Source: Aquilaria yunnanensis (Eukaryota > Streptophyta > Magnoliopsida > Malvales > Thymelaeaceae). From it: a DNA stretch of 64,000 nt. A program made the position numbers and the translations under genes. Below the pieces are notes generated by a model. The model was not told where the DNA came from. It ran no database searches and saw nothing but the letters and a program-made list of their open reading frames with translations. Below, piece after piece: positions 11,301-19,378 of this stretch. The stretch spans positions 2,420,501-2,484,500 of the forward strand of contig CM077599.1 in assembly GCA_039654915.1 (NCBI GenBank), read 5' to 3'. Position 1 is the first letter of the stretch. Every line of letters begins with the position of its first letter.

Positions 11301-11639
11301 CTAGGCTTCACACCGACAAGACATGATAAAATGAAGGCAGTAGCTGAAAAGAGAGAAAAGAGGATTGCACGATTAACAGGGCATCCTCTCCAGGAAAGAA
11401 ATCTGGATATCCCTGAAATCACCGAAACGTTCGTGAGTGGTGGTCTCATTCCGAAAAATGACAATGAAGGCAAGCTGACTATCAACATCAACAAGTCTTT
11501 TGAAAGTCTTTCTATTCAGGCAATCATCAGCGATTCACCTGAAGAGGAGGAGCTCGTTCAACCTTGTGGCCCACGGGATGTGCTGAACAATTGGGAGGCG
11601 ATAGAACTGCCTGTTATAATCGAAAGCTTTCCAAAGTAA
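8328..11639 (+). CDS. gag-pro: Gag-protease polyprotein with two CHHC knuckles and a G-patch
   Basis: 1103 aa. Residues ~1-110 are charged/coiled. About 135-260 is the retrotransposon Gag capsid-like domain (FVKYDGTSDP, ALQWY, TWNDL). About 340-385 is a run of NRPNxYP heptads encoded by ~24-bp DNA repeats. Two zinc-knuckle-like motifs follow, CPYH..H..C (~438) and CNFH..H..C (~538), both of C-x2-H-x4/5-H-x4-C form instead of the usual CCHC. The aspartic protease has its active site in VLIDNGSALNVMP (~792-804) with the later LLGRPWIH strand. After it, about 955-1000 shows a G-patch (GYSPGLGLG...YGLGF), a known addition in Tat-lineage proteases. The stop codon overlaps a splice donor (CAAA|GTAATC), so the spliced RNA would encode one Gag-Pro-Pol protein. 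Confidence 0.93.
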   Translation: MAEQAEGRLMEMESKIESMSEQMKQLMELIKGKATQVPIKEVQDPTYPPGFTPQRVSVQENLFQESGPSASVHLKQDTVQEEKKTLPKDEAESQKIETIEKRLRAIEGGTIFGSLSVDDLCLVPDVVIPSDFKVPDFVKYDGTSDPITHITLFLRRLQPLTKDEKVWIALFQESLTKSALQWYLSQGPRNIKTWNDLAQAFIGNYKHVMDLAPDRQTLQNMEKKKTETFKEYAQRWRDLAAQVQPPMTEREMVTLFVQTLKYPYYDKLIGNAATNFSDVVMSGERIEHGIRTGKITESFSDPMKRGGPSRRKDEEIQQIGRGRGIPLVGTVATGPRLSYSANRPNYYPTNRPNDYPPNRPSDYLPNRPNNYPLNRPNQLRPPVPTPPMPAPRPREIFAPIPMTYTELYPKLIQSQLIHPIPTRPFEPPYPTWYDPKLNCPYHDGAVGHGLENCIALKRIVQQLIESKWLDFSDEPNVTHNPLPPHQAKPVNMMEEYWPMKKTVNDIITPLKHVYSCLVKEGIIIGKSSGNKEVEDEEWCNFHNSKSHSIQECPEFRKSLQSLMDSSQIIVFMSDKEDDVNVIIKEQEVNIMPRPLVIPISKSALKPLRIQVPKPFPYKSDKTVPWNYGYTSNITSTPLEVGGMTRSGRCYSPEQMNKLQQEKNVTDPANGPINTSKEQEMPRAVTDEQATEFLKLIKQSEYSIVEQLNRLPAKISILSLLLSSDAHREALLKVLNKAYVEQDISVNNFDHLVNNITAQNLITFTDDEIPAEGRGHSKALHISIKYKDRIMARVLIDNGSALNVMPLETLHKIGLDPSHLNNSHIVVRAFDGTKRDVVGEIELPIGIGPCLFHITFQVMDISPSYTCLLGRPWIHMAGAIPSSLHQKMKFIIEGKIITVFAEEDILLSRPADAQYVEVNENIPDCSFRSFEIVNAAYVSEYGEEPVPNISKTSRMVAKLMIKGGYSPGLGLGQDLQGIPEPLKISANEGKYGLGFTPTRHDKMKAVAEKREKRIARLTGHPLQERNLDIPEITETFVSGGLIPKNDNEGKLTININKSFESLSIQAIISDSPEEEELVQPCGPRDVLNNWEAIELPVIIESFPK

Positions 11640-11834
11640 TCTAATAGTAAAAACCTCCTAAAGAAAGGTTCAATCAATAGGGTGTAGTCTTTGTTTAAGT
11701 GAACCTTTTAGTTATTGCTTTTTATTCCAATAAAGTTGTGATTTATGCACATTGTAAATAAAGTACCAGTTTGCATCCATCTCATTCGTGCCATTTTTTT
11801 TCTCTTCTCTTTCTTTTCTCTCTGGATAATGCAG
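11636..11834 (+). other. putative 199-bp GT-AG intron joining gag-pro to pol
   Basis: The donor is AAA|GTAATC at 11636, the acceptor AATGCAG|ACCC at 11833-11834, preceded by a long pyrimidine tract (about 11793-11823). Joining 11635 to 11835 completes an AAA codon, removes the gag-pro stop at 11637-11639, and reads through ten codons directly into the ATG of the pol ORF at 11866 in the same frame. An intron at exactly this place is a documented property of Ogre elements, so sequence and family knowledge agree. Splicing itself is not shown. Confidence 0.85.
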
Positions 11835-11865
11835 ACCCAAAACTCTCTTTGATGACAATGAAAGA

Positions 11866-14800
11866 ATGAACTTTGATAATCCTGTAAACACTACCGACTC
11901 GGACGACGAAGATCTTCAAGTATCTCCTGAGCTATTAAAAATGATTGAGCAAGATGAAAAAGAAAGAGCAACAAGTCAAGAACCAACTGAGGTATTCAAC
12001 CTAGGAGACAGTCAGGATGTAAAAGAAGTCAAGATTGGCACTTTATTCCCTCCTGAAGAAAAAGAAGAATTAGTCCATTTATTGAAAGAATATGTGGATG
12101 TATTCGCTTGGTCATACCAAGATATGCCCGGCTTAAGCTCAGACATTGTACTACACAAAATACCCTTGAAACCTGGGGCGAAGCCTGTCAGACAGAAGTT
12201 ACGAAGATTAAAGCCGGAGTTAATCTTAAGAGTAAAAGACGAGATTCAAAAGCTGTGGGATGCAGGATTCCTGGGAGTTGCTGAATATACAGAATGGGTG
12301 GTTAACATTGTCCCAGTCGAAAAGAAAGAAAGTGGGAAACTAAGAGTTTGTCAGGACTACCGGCCTTTGAACGAAGCCAGTCCTAAAGATAACTTCCCAC
12401 TTCCTCATATTGATACACTGGTGGATAATACCGCAGGAAACTCCTACTTTTCCTTCATGGATGGTTTTTCTGGATACAATCAAATCAAACTTGATCCAGA
12501 TGACATGATAAAAACTGCTTTTATTACCCTTTGGGGTACCTTCTACTATAAGGTGATGCCTTTCGGGTTAAAGAATGCTGGTGCTACATATCAAAGAGCC
12601 ATGGTCACGTTGTTCCATGACATGATGCATAAAGAAATTGAAGTATATGTGGACGACATGATCGCCAAAACTTTCACTGCTGGGGGGCATCTAAAAGTGC
12701 TAAGAAAACTATTCGATAGACTTCGCAAATATCAATTGAAGTTGAATCCTGCCAAATGTACTTTTGGAGCCTCTTCAGGAAAGTTATTGGGTTTCATAGT
12801 CAGCAAGGACGGGATTCGAGTTGACCCGAGTAAAGTCAAAGCGATACAAGAAATGCAACCCCCGAAGACTCCAAAACAAGTAAGAAGTTTTCTGGGTAGA
12901 ATCAACTTCATAGCAAGGTTCATATCACAATTGACGTCCAAGTGTGAACCGCTTTTCAAATCACTAAAGAAGAACAATCCGATTGAGTGGAATAACGAAT
13001 GTCAAGAAGCGTTCGAGAAAATCAAACGATATCTATCAAATCCACCAGTCTTGATACCACCTCGATCCGGAGAACCGTTGATTCTATATTTATCCATACA
13101 GGATTCTTCATTAGGATCCGTATTGGGTCAACGTGATGAGACAAGCAAGAAGGAGCATGCAATTTACTATTTGAGCAAAAAGCTTACCACATATGAAGCT
13201 AAATACTCAATAGTAGAAAAGTCCTGTTGTGCCCTTGCATGGGTAGCACATCGACTACGACACTACATGCTCAACAACACAACATTACTGATCTCCAAGA
13301 CTGACCCCATTAAGTACATTTTCGAGAAACCCGCTTTATCAGGCAGGATTGCAAAATGGCAAATGCTGTTATCTAAATACGACATACAGTATGTCACCCA
13401 AAAGGCCGTAAAAGGAAGTGTGATCGCTGAATATCTGGCTGATAGAGCATTGGAGGATTATGAGCCCATGAGAATGGACTTTCCTGATGGAGATATAATG
13501 ACGATAGAACAGGAAGTCGATGAAGAAAATGAAACATGGAAAATGGCATTCGATGGAGCATCTAATGCTTTGGGACAAGGGATCGGAGCTATACTCATCT
13601 CTCCAAGCGGAGAGCAGTTTCCCCTCACAGCAAAAATTACATTTCCTTGTACCAACAATATAGTAGAGTATGAAGCATGTGCTATGGGACTCCAAATGGC
13701 ATTGGATTTGAAAGTGCGAGATCTCCGAGTCTATGGGGATTCCGCATTAGTCATATATCAAATCAATGGAGAATGGGAGACAAGAGATTCAAAATTAATC
13801 CCTTACCAAAAGCTTATACTAGACATGACTCGAAGATTTAACAGTATAAGTTTCCATCATCTTCCAAGGGAAGATAATCAAATCCCAGACGCTTTAGCTA
13901 CTTTGGCTGCTATGTACAAGATAAGCGACCCTGAGCATACTCCTGTGTTCGAGATGAAAATAATAGATTCTCCAGCTTATTGCATGAGCATCGAAGAAGA
14001 ATTGGATGGAAAGCCTTGGTATCATGATATCAAGAAATACCTCCAAGAACGAACATATCCACTAGAAGCATCAGAAAATGACAAGAAATTTCTACGAAGA
14101 TTGTCAATGGGTTTTCTTTTAAACCTAGACATACTCTACAAGAAAACCCCAGACTCGATGCTACTTCGCTGTGTAGATACTCATGAAGCACGAAAGATCA
14201 TGGAAGAAGTTCATTCTGGAATATGTGGAGCACACACTAGTGGTCATACCATGGCAAGACAAATAATGAGGGCTGGCTACTATTGGCTCACATTGGAAAG
14301 TGATTGTATTAATCACGTGAGAAAATGTCACAAATGTCAAATATATGCCAACAAGATCCAAGCTCCACCCACCCCTCTTAATGTAACAGCAATACCTTGG
14401 CCTTTTGCCATGTGGGGAATTGACGTCATTGGAGCCATTACCCCTAAAGCTTCCAATGGTCACAAATTCATCCTAGTGGCAATTGACTACTTCACTAAAT
14501 GGGTAGAAGCTATGTCATATGCAAGTGTGACTCAAAAGGTGGTATGCCGGTTCATTAAGAAAGAAATCATTTGTCGTTATGGGCCGCCGGAATGTATCAT
14601 CTCAGACAATGCCATGAACCTGAACAATGCAATGATGCAGACTTTGTGCCGGCAGTTCAAAATCAAACATCTCAATTCGGCACCTTATCGACCAATGATG
14701 AATGGTGCAGTAGAAGCGGCCAATAAAAATATCAAGAGAATTGTTGAAAAGATGATCGTCACTTACAAGGACTGGCATGAGATGTTACCTTTTGCACTAC

Positions 14801-15264
14801 ATGCTTATAGAACTTCTACCCGTACTTCTACTGGAGCAACACCTTTTTCTCTGGTATACGGTATGGAGGCTGTATTGCCCATCGAAGTTGAAATACCTTC
14901 ATTAAGGGTACTAATGGATACTCAATTAAGAGAAGCAGAATGGGTCAAAGCTAGATACGAGCAATTAAATCTAATTGATGAAAGAAGAATGATAGCCCTC
15001 TGCCATGGGCAACTTTATCAAAGAAGGATGATTCGTTCTTACAACAAAAAGGTTCGCCCACGACAATTTCACGAGGGTGACATAGTGCTCAAGAAAATTT
15101 TACCCATGCAACATGATTCAAGAGGAAAATGGACACCAAATTATGACGGGCCATATGTCGTGAAGAAAGCATTTTCAGGAGGGGCACTAATTCTGACAGA
15201 AATGGATGGACGAGAATTACCGAAGCCAGTAAATTCGGATGCAGTAAAGAAATACTTTGCATAA
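11866..15264 (+). CDS. pol: reverse transcriptase - RNase H - archaeal-type RNase H - integrase
   Basis: 1132 aa open from this ATG; the natural N-terminus is probably the upstream fused Gag-Pro. RT spans about 95-300 with catalytic YVDDM near 260. A gypsy-type RNase H follows (about 395-520) and looks weakened at its end (EYLADRA). A second, archaeal-type RNase H (about 557-690) keeps its acidic residues in FDGASN, EYEAC, YGDSA and the DALA end, the signature of the Tat/Ogre branch. Integrase begins with an H-H-C-C zinc domain (HSGICGAH ... CHKCQ, ~782-822), then the D-D-E core: D in WGIDVIG (~851), D in IISDNAMN (~912), E in NGAVEAANK (~949). The usual Gly after the second Asp-Asn is Ala. 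A GPY-like C-terminus is present; no chromodomain is seen. Confidence 0.95.
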   Translation: MNFDNPVNTTDSDDEDLQVSPELLKMIEQDEKERATSQEPTEVFNLGDSQDVKEVKIGTLFPPEEKEELVHLLKEYVDVFAWSYQDMPGLSSDIVLHKIPLKPGAKPVRQKLRRLKPELILRVKDEIQKLWDAGFLGVAEYTEWVVNIVPVEKKESGKLRVCQDYRPLNEASPKDNFPLPHIDTLVDNTAGNSYFSFMDGFSGYNQIKLDPDDMIKTAFITLWGTFYYKVMPFGLKNAGATYQRAMVTLFHDMMHKEIEVYVDDMIAKTFTAGGHLKVLRKLFDRLRKYQLKLNPAKCTFGASSGKLLGFIVSKDGIRVDPSKVKAIQEMQPPKTPKQVRSFLGRINFIARFISQLTSKCEPLFKSLKKNNPIEWNNECQEAFEKIKRYLSNPPVLIPPRSGEPLILYLSIQDSSLGSVLGQRDETSKKEHAIYYLSKKLTTYEAKYSIVEKSCCALAWVAHRLRHYMLNNTTLLISKTDPIKYIFEKPALSGRIAKWQMLLSKYDIQYVTQKAVKGSVIAEYLADRALEDYEPMRMDFPDGDIMTIEQEVDEENETWKMAFDGASNALGQGIGAILISPSGEQFPLTAKITFPCTNNIVEYEACAMGLQMALDLKVRDLRVYGDSALVIYQINGEWETRDSKLIPYQKLILDMTRRFNSISFHHLPREDNQIPDALATLAAMYKISDPEHTPVFEMKIIDSPAYCMSIEEELDGKPWYHDIKKYLQERTYPLEASENDKKFLRRLSMGFLLNLDILYKKTPDSMLLRCVDTHEARKIMEEVHSGICGAHTSGHTMARQIMRAGYYWLTLESDCINHVRKCHKCQIYANKIQAPPTPLNVTAIPWPFAMWGIDVIGAITPKASNGHKFILVAIDYFTKWVEAMSYASVTQKVVCRFIKKEIICRYGPPECIISDNAMNLNNAMMQTLCRQFKIKHLNSAPYRPMMNGAVEAANKNIKRIVEKMIVTYKDWHEMLPFALHAYRTSTRTSTGATPFSLVYGMEAVLPIEVEIPSLRVLMDTQLREAEWVKARYEQLNLIDERRMIALCHGQLYQRRMIRSYNKKVRPRQFHEGDIVLKKILPMQHDSRGKWTPNYDGPYVVKKAFSGGALILTEMDGRELPKPVNSDAVKKYFA

Positions 15265-16149
15265 TGAATAAATTTTCAAACAGAAAGGGAGAAGTGGATA
15301 CAGGGTTACCAAAGTTTATTTGATCAAAGTTGTCAAAGAGAGCTTTCTTCTCTTACACTTTCATTATCTATCTGTACCCAAGATTTTCATATTACTCATA
15401 AATAAAAAGCCAATTTTCTTTAACTTACCTTAGATTCTCACGTTCAAAATGCTAAAGTCGCTTCTATCCAGTTCTTTTCCTTCAAATCTCACATTCTTAC
15501 TAGCCTTAAGTGTGCAATAAATTATGACTTTTGAAGGAAGAATAGTAATAATTAAAACTTAGAAAAAACAAAGACCGTAGATTACTTTGATAAGCTTTAT
15601 GAATTAAAACAGGTAAGATTGAGGTCCTGCTTTGCGAGCGGCACAGAACATAAGCTAACAAAGAAGAAGGAGTAACAAATCTTTGGGAGATAGCCTTGGT
15701 GGTAGCCTGAATGATCGCTTCAGAAGTCTTAACACGTCCATGTCAGCAAGAAAGAATCATACTCACGAATATCTCAACAGGGACAATTATCCAGAGAGGC
15801 ATAAAGTACGAGGCGGACATTAAGGAAATTGAAGCCAAAATTTAAGAACAAATCAAGGAAAGAAGATTTTTGAAAAGAGTTAGGCTTTTGAGACAATGGA
15901 CAATAGCTGGAAAGCGAGACAATGAACAACAGCTGGAAAGCAAGACAATGAACAACAGCTGGAAAGTGAAACAATGGACAACAGTTGGAAAGCATAAAGA
16001 GATTCAACGATAGAAGGCAATTACAAAGAGGATCCAGTAAAGCAAAGATATAAAAAAATAATAAATCCATCAGTTACACATGCTCTGCATTCATGCATTT
16101 CACATCATGCATGCATGGCATACAGAACAAGGATCAAATGGGAAGCGTA
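15265..16149 (+). other. non-coding spacer after pol, with a 26-bp minisatellite
   Basis: No convincing ORF. Contains four head-to-tail copies of a 26-bp unit (GACAATGAACAACAGCTGG core) at about 15892-15994. The rest is unremarkable untranslated sequence between the polyprotein and the accessory genes. Confidence 0.6.
15892..15994 (+). repeat. 26-bp tandem repeat, four copies
   Basis: Unit starts at 15892, 15918, 15944 and 15970, each GACAATG(G/A)ACAA(T/C)AGCTGGAAAGC with one to three changes per copy. Constant 26-bp spacing means it does not keep a reading frame. Confidence 0.85.
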
Positions 16150-16630
16150 TCCACCGCACAGTCACAGCAGTATAAGCTGACGTCTCAGTGACATCCGTTT
16201 TTACCAATCTACCGCTGGATGCACAGCTGATATAGTGGACCCAGCCCCATCAGCAATTCAAGGATAAAGTAGACAATATTGTCAAAATCCTGGTAATCAA
16301 TTCAATAATCGAGGCTACACCGGGATGGACAGAATTGACGCCAGCTTAGCAGTATCCAAGATAAGAAATAGCTATGGTCAAAGATAAGCGTGGATATCGA
16401 GAAATATTGTCGTCGAAAGCAGACAATGGATTCAATAATCAAGGACTGGATCAATGTCATGCCTGATGAGATATCAAAGATAAGAAATATCTATGATACT
16501 AAAATAAAGTAGGATCCACTTTTCCGGTTAAACGGCGGATACGGTACTCCGTGACTCTCAAGTCGGTTCTCTCAGTTGCCCATAATAACTGATTCCTTCA
16601 CCCCTTCTTTCTTTTACTTCCTCCTAGAAA
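16150..16630 (+). promoter_or_regulatory. upstream region of accessory ORF A
   Basis: Contains a diverged copy of the CACAGTCA...TATAAGCTG motif (about 16157-16182) that recurs ahead of the other accessory ORFs. It also holds two diverged copies of a ~130-bp stretch (TCAATAATCGAGG.../TCAATAATCAAGG..., each ending in AAGATAAGAAATA). The last ~100 bp (GGATACGGTACTCCGTGACTC ... CATAATAACTGATTC) are related to the leaders of ORFs B and C. Just before the ATG is TTTCTTTTACTTCCTCCTAG, which also fits a splice acceptor. No clear TATA box was found here, unlike for B, C and LOG. Confidence 0.45.
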
Positions 16631-17179
16631 ATGGATCCTACTTTTTCCGCCTTGCGAAAGTATTTCCCTTCTCTCCCAATGAACATCCTAAAAAAGATCT
16701 ACCAAGTTCGCTGTGAACGATTAAGAGCTCTGATGCATAAAGGAATCCCTGAAGATGTGCGGTGGTTAATTGAAGCTAAGGTTCGTCTGGCAGGTGAAAT
16801 CCCAGAGGCATTTGTGTCTTACATGCCTGGTGTTGGCAAAAGTTCTTATGCCAGAAAAAGAAGAGCGAAAAGATTACAAGTCTGCCATAAATGTGGTAGG
16901 TGGACTTGTAAGACTAGGTGTCGTTCTTTAGGAATGATCTCCAATAATCGAGAAGATAAAATACGGTTCATCAAGAATGGCTTGAGTAAGGACTCATTGG
17001 ATGATATCCAATTGACTCTTGAGACGCATTCTTGTGGATCTGTGCAACGTGAAATTCTTGATTTATGGAGTATTTTTCATGAAGAACGAGACCGTTACAG
17101 TCCCGGGAATCTGACTTTAAACGACCCTGTTTGCCGGCTTGTAAGAAAGCTAGATGGGAAGCAGATCCTCGACTCATAG
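16631..17179 (+). CDS. accessory ORF A: basic zinc-finger protein resembling viral NABP
   Basis: 182 aa, intact. The N-terminal ~60 residues look helical (ALRKYFPSLP ... IEAKVRLAGE). A G-x-G-K-S-x-Y-A-R-K-R-R-A-K-R basic patch at ~68-81 leads straight into four cysteines C85-x2-C88-x4-C93-x3-C97, followed by an IS-x-N-R...FIKNGL segment. This order (basic patch, compact Cys finger, then a short conserved hydrophobic tail) is that of the cysteine-rich nucleic-acid-binding proteins of carlaviruses and relatives, which are known as RNA-binding silencing suppressors or regulators; the viral proteins are shorter, and here ~65 further residues follow. Origin from a virus is inferred from motif order; a profile search is needed. 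It is the first of three tandem paralogues within the retrotransposon and on its sense strand. Alternatives are a convergent host zinc finger or an unrecognised retroviral-type accessory protein. Confidence 0.75.
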   Translation: MDPTFSALRKYFPSLPMNILKKIYQVRCERLRALMHKGIPEDVRWLIEAKVRLAGEIPEAFVSYMPGVGKSSYARKRRAKRLQVCHKCGRWTCKTRCRSLGMISNNREDKIRFIKNGLSKDSLDDIQLTLETHSCGSVQREILDLWSIFHEERDRYSPGNLTLNDPVCRLVRKLDGKQILDS

Positions 17180-17221
17180 AAGCCGTTAATGCCGTTACTG
17201 GACGTAAAACCAGTGGAAGAT

Positions 17222-17468
17222 GTAAGCCACAGTCACAATTACTGTACATACAGTTTGTTATATTTGGAAAAATTTGCATTTTCTTTTGACAGATGTACAT
17301 GCTCCCCTAAGTGTAATCGACACGTTATCCCTTTTCATCACTATAAATGCGTGTTCTTCCTTCTGATTAAACAACAGATAAGATACCCCGTGACTTCTAA
17401 AGTCGATTATTCCAGTTTCCTGCAATAACTGATTCATTTCCCTCTTCTCTCAAATTCTTCTCTCATCA
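17222..17468 (+). promoter_or_regulatory. promoter-like module before accessory ORF B
   Basis: Contains CACAGTCACAATTACTGTAC (about 17228-17247) and, ~95 bp further, TTATCCCTTTTCATCACTATAAATGCG with a TATA-like box CTATAAATG at 17341-17349, 120 bp before the ATG. The same two blocks in the same order stand before ORF C and, in modified form, before the LOG ORF. A leader with AATAACTGATTC follows. Confidence 0.5.
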
Positions 17469-18017
17469 ATGGATTCTACTCTTTCTGTACTGCGAAAATA
17501 CTTTCCTTCCCTCCCACTAAAAGTCCTTAAAAAGATCTACCTTGCTAGATGTGAAAGAATCAGAGTTTTTACACGCAAAGGCATTCCCGACAATGTGCAG
17601 TGGATAATTGAAGCTAAGGTCCGTTTGGCGGGTGAAGTTCCAGATGCATTTATGCCCCGCATGCCCGGTTTAGGTAAAAGCCGTTATGCCAAAAGGCGAA
17701 GAGCAAAGAGACTAGGCGTGTGTTATAAATGTGGGCGATGGAATTGTAATACTAAATGTCGCTCTTTAGGATACATCTCCATAAATCGTGAAGATAAAAG
17801 AAAATTCATTAAGAATGGCCTGCGTAAGGAGTCTCTGAAAGATATCCGAGAGACTCTTGAAACGCATTCTTGTGGAAAAGTGCAAGGTGAAATTATCGGT
17901 TTATGGAGGACTTACCATAAAGAACGAAACCGTTACAGTCTTGGGAATGTGATTTTAAACGACCCCGTTTGTCAGTTTGTAAGAAAACTAGATGGGAAGC
18001 AAATCCCCGACTTATAG
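17469..18017 (+). CDS. accessory ORF B: paralogue of ORF A
   Basis: 182 aa, intact and the same length as ORF A, aligning without gaps. It keeps every hallmark: the GLGKSRYAKRRRAKR basic patch, C85-x2-C88-x4-C93-x3-C97, the IS-x-NRED...FIKNGL segment, THSCG near 133-136 and NDPVC near 164-168. Many codon differences from ORF A seem to be at third positions, which suggests selection on the protein, although this needs a dN/dS calculation. Start 838 bp after the start of A; the repeated unit includes upstream sequence as well as the ORF, so it arose by tandem duplication of gene plus control region. Likely nucleic-acid binding, zinc dependent; function otherwise unknown. Confidence 0.75.
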   Translation: MDSTLSVLRKYFPSLPLKVLKKIYLARCERIRVFTRKGIPDNVQWIIEAKVRLAGEVPDAFMPRMPGLGKSRYAKRRRAKRLGVCYKCGRWNCNTKCRSLGYISINREDKRKFIKNGLRKESLKDIRETLETHSCGKVQGEIIGLWRTYHKERNRYSLGNVILNDPVCQFVRKLDGKQIPDL

Positions 18018-18059
18018 AAGGCATTGAAGCCATTACTGGACATGAATTAGTGGAAGATG

Positions 18060-18281
18060 AGAGCCACAGTCATGATTGCTGTACATATAAGCTGTCATTT
18101 GTCTTTTCTTTTGGCAATAATGTACTTACTTCCGTAAGTGTAATAAACGCATTATCCTTTCATCACTATAAATGCGTGTTCTTCCTTCTGGATACGGTAC
18201 TCCAGAACTCCCAAATTCAGTTATTTCCATTTCCTACAATCACTAATTTCTTTCTTTTTCTCTTAAATGCCTCATTCATCA
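18060..18281 (+). promoter_or_regulatory. promoter-like module before accessory ORF C
   Basis: Contains CCACAGTCATGATTGCTGTAC (18064-18084), a GTAAGTGTAATAAACGCATTATCC segment, and CTATAAATG at 18166-18174, 108 bp before the preferred ATG. The downstream leader GGATACGGTACTCC matches that of ORF A. Confidence 0.5.
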
Positions 18282-18830
18282 ATGGAGCCTTCTCTTTCCG
18301 CTCTACGAAAATATTTCCCTTCTTTCCCAATAAATGTTCTTAAAAAGGTTTATCAAGCTAGATGTGAACGATTCCGACTATTTATGCACAAAGGCATTCC
18401 TGATAATGTGCGATGGCTAATCGAAGCTAAAGTTCGTTCGGCTGGTGAAGTTCCAGATGCGTTCTTTCCCCGTATGCCCGGCTTTGGTAAAAGCGTTTAT
18501 GCCAAAAAGAGAAGAGCAAAGAGGCTAGGCGTCTGTCACAATTGTGGATGGTGGATTTGCGGCAATAAATGTCGTTCTCCAGGAGTGATCACCAGAAATC
18601 GTAATGATAGAATAAAATTCATCAAGAATGGCTTGCGTAAGGAATCTCTGGAAGATATCCGAGAGGTTCTTGAAGCGCATTCTTGCGGAATAGTGCAATT
18701 TGAGGTTGTTGGATTATGGATAATTCTCCAAAAAGAACGAGAACGTTACAGTCTTGGGAATCTGACCCTAAACGACCCTGTTTGCCAGTTTGTGAAAAAG
18801 CTAGATGAGATGCAAATCACTGATTCATAG
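18282..18830 (+). CDS. accessory ORF C: third paralogue of the zinc-finger family
   Basis: 182 aa from the ATG at 18282; an in-frame ATG five codons upstream (18267) is possible, but 18282 lines up with the starts of ORFs A and B. Intact: GFGKSVYAKKRRAKR basic patch, then Cys at 85, 88, 93 and 97. The third finger differs in detail (Asn between the first Cys pair, Trp-Trp after it, Gly-Asn before the last Cys), so the three copies may have different nucleic-acid preferences. THSCG is replaced by AHSCG; NDPVC is kept. Start 813 bp after ORF B. Followed by a series of ~85-bp repeats derived from the cassette's non-coding module and then by the LOG ORF. Confidence 0.75.
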   Translation: MEPSLSALRKYFPSFPINVLKKVYQARCERFRLFMHKGIPDNVRWLIEAKVRSAGEVPDAFFPRMPGFGKSVYAKKRRAKRLGVCHNCGWWICGNKCRSPGVITRNRNDRIKFIKNGLRKESLEDIREVLEAHSCGIVQFEVVGLWIILQKERERYSLGNLTLNDPVCQFVKKLDEMQITDS

Positions 18831-18861
18831 AAAGCATTGAAGCCGTTACTGGACGCAAAGC

Positions 18862-19350
18862 CAGTAGAAGACGGAACAAGGTCACGATTACTGTACGTCC
18901 TAGCTGTCGCTTTTGAAATTTTCCTCCCCTTTTGGTAATAATATATCCACTCCTGACATGAACCAAAGTCACGATTACTGTACGTGCTAGCCGTCGCTTT
19001 TGAAATTTTCCTCCTCTTTCAGCAATAATGTATCCACTCTTGACATAAGCCATAGTCACGATACTGTACATGCTAGCTGACGCTTTTGAAATTTTCCTCC
19101 CATAATGTACCCACTCCTGACATGAGCTATAATTATGACTACTGTATATACCTGCCACTTTTGAAATTTTCCTTCTCATCCGACAATCATGTACCTACTC
19201 CTGACATAAGCTACAGTCGCGACTACTGTACATGCTAGCAGCTATTTTGAAAATTTTCCTCCTCTTTTAACGATAGTGTACCCATACCTGACCAGAGTCA
19301 TACCCGTGACTACTATGAATAGCTGGCAATAATGTATCCATTCTTGAAAA
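18862..19350 (+). repeat. six degenerate ~76-87-bp repeats upstream of the LOG ORF
   Basis: Units at about 18881, 18968, 19055, 19131, 19215 and 19297. Each has GTCACGATTACTGTACATG-type sequence, then GCTAGC..., TTTTGAAATTTTCCTCC, an AATAATGTATCCACTC-type block and CTGACATAAGC. Single copies of the first block occur before ORFs B (17232) and C (18069), and a diverged one before A (~16160). The array therefore looks like an amplification of the cassette's own regulatory sequence. Confidence 0.75.
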
Positions 19351-19378
19351 ATAAAATTATTGCCTTATCTCTTCATCT

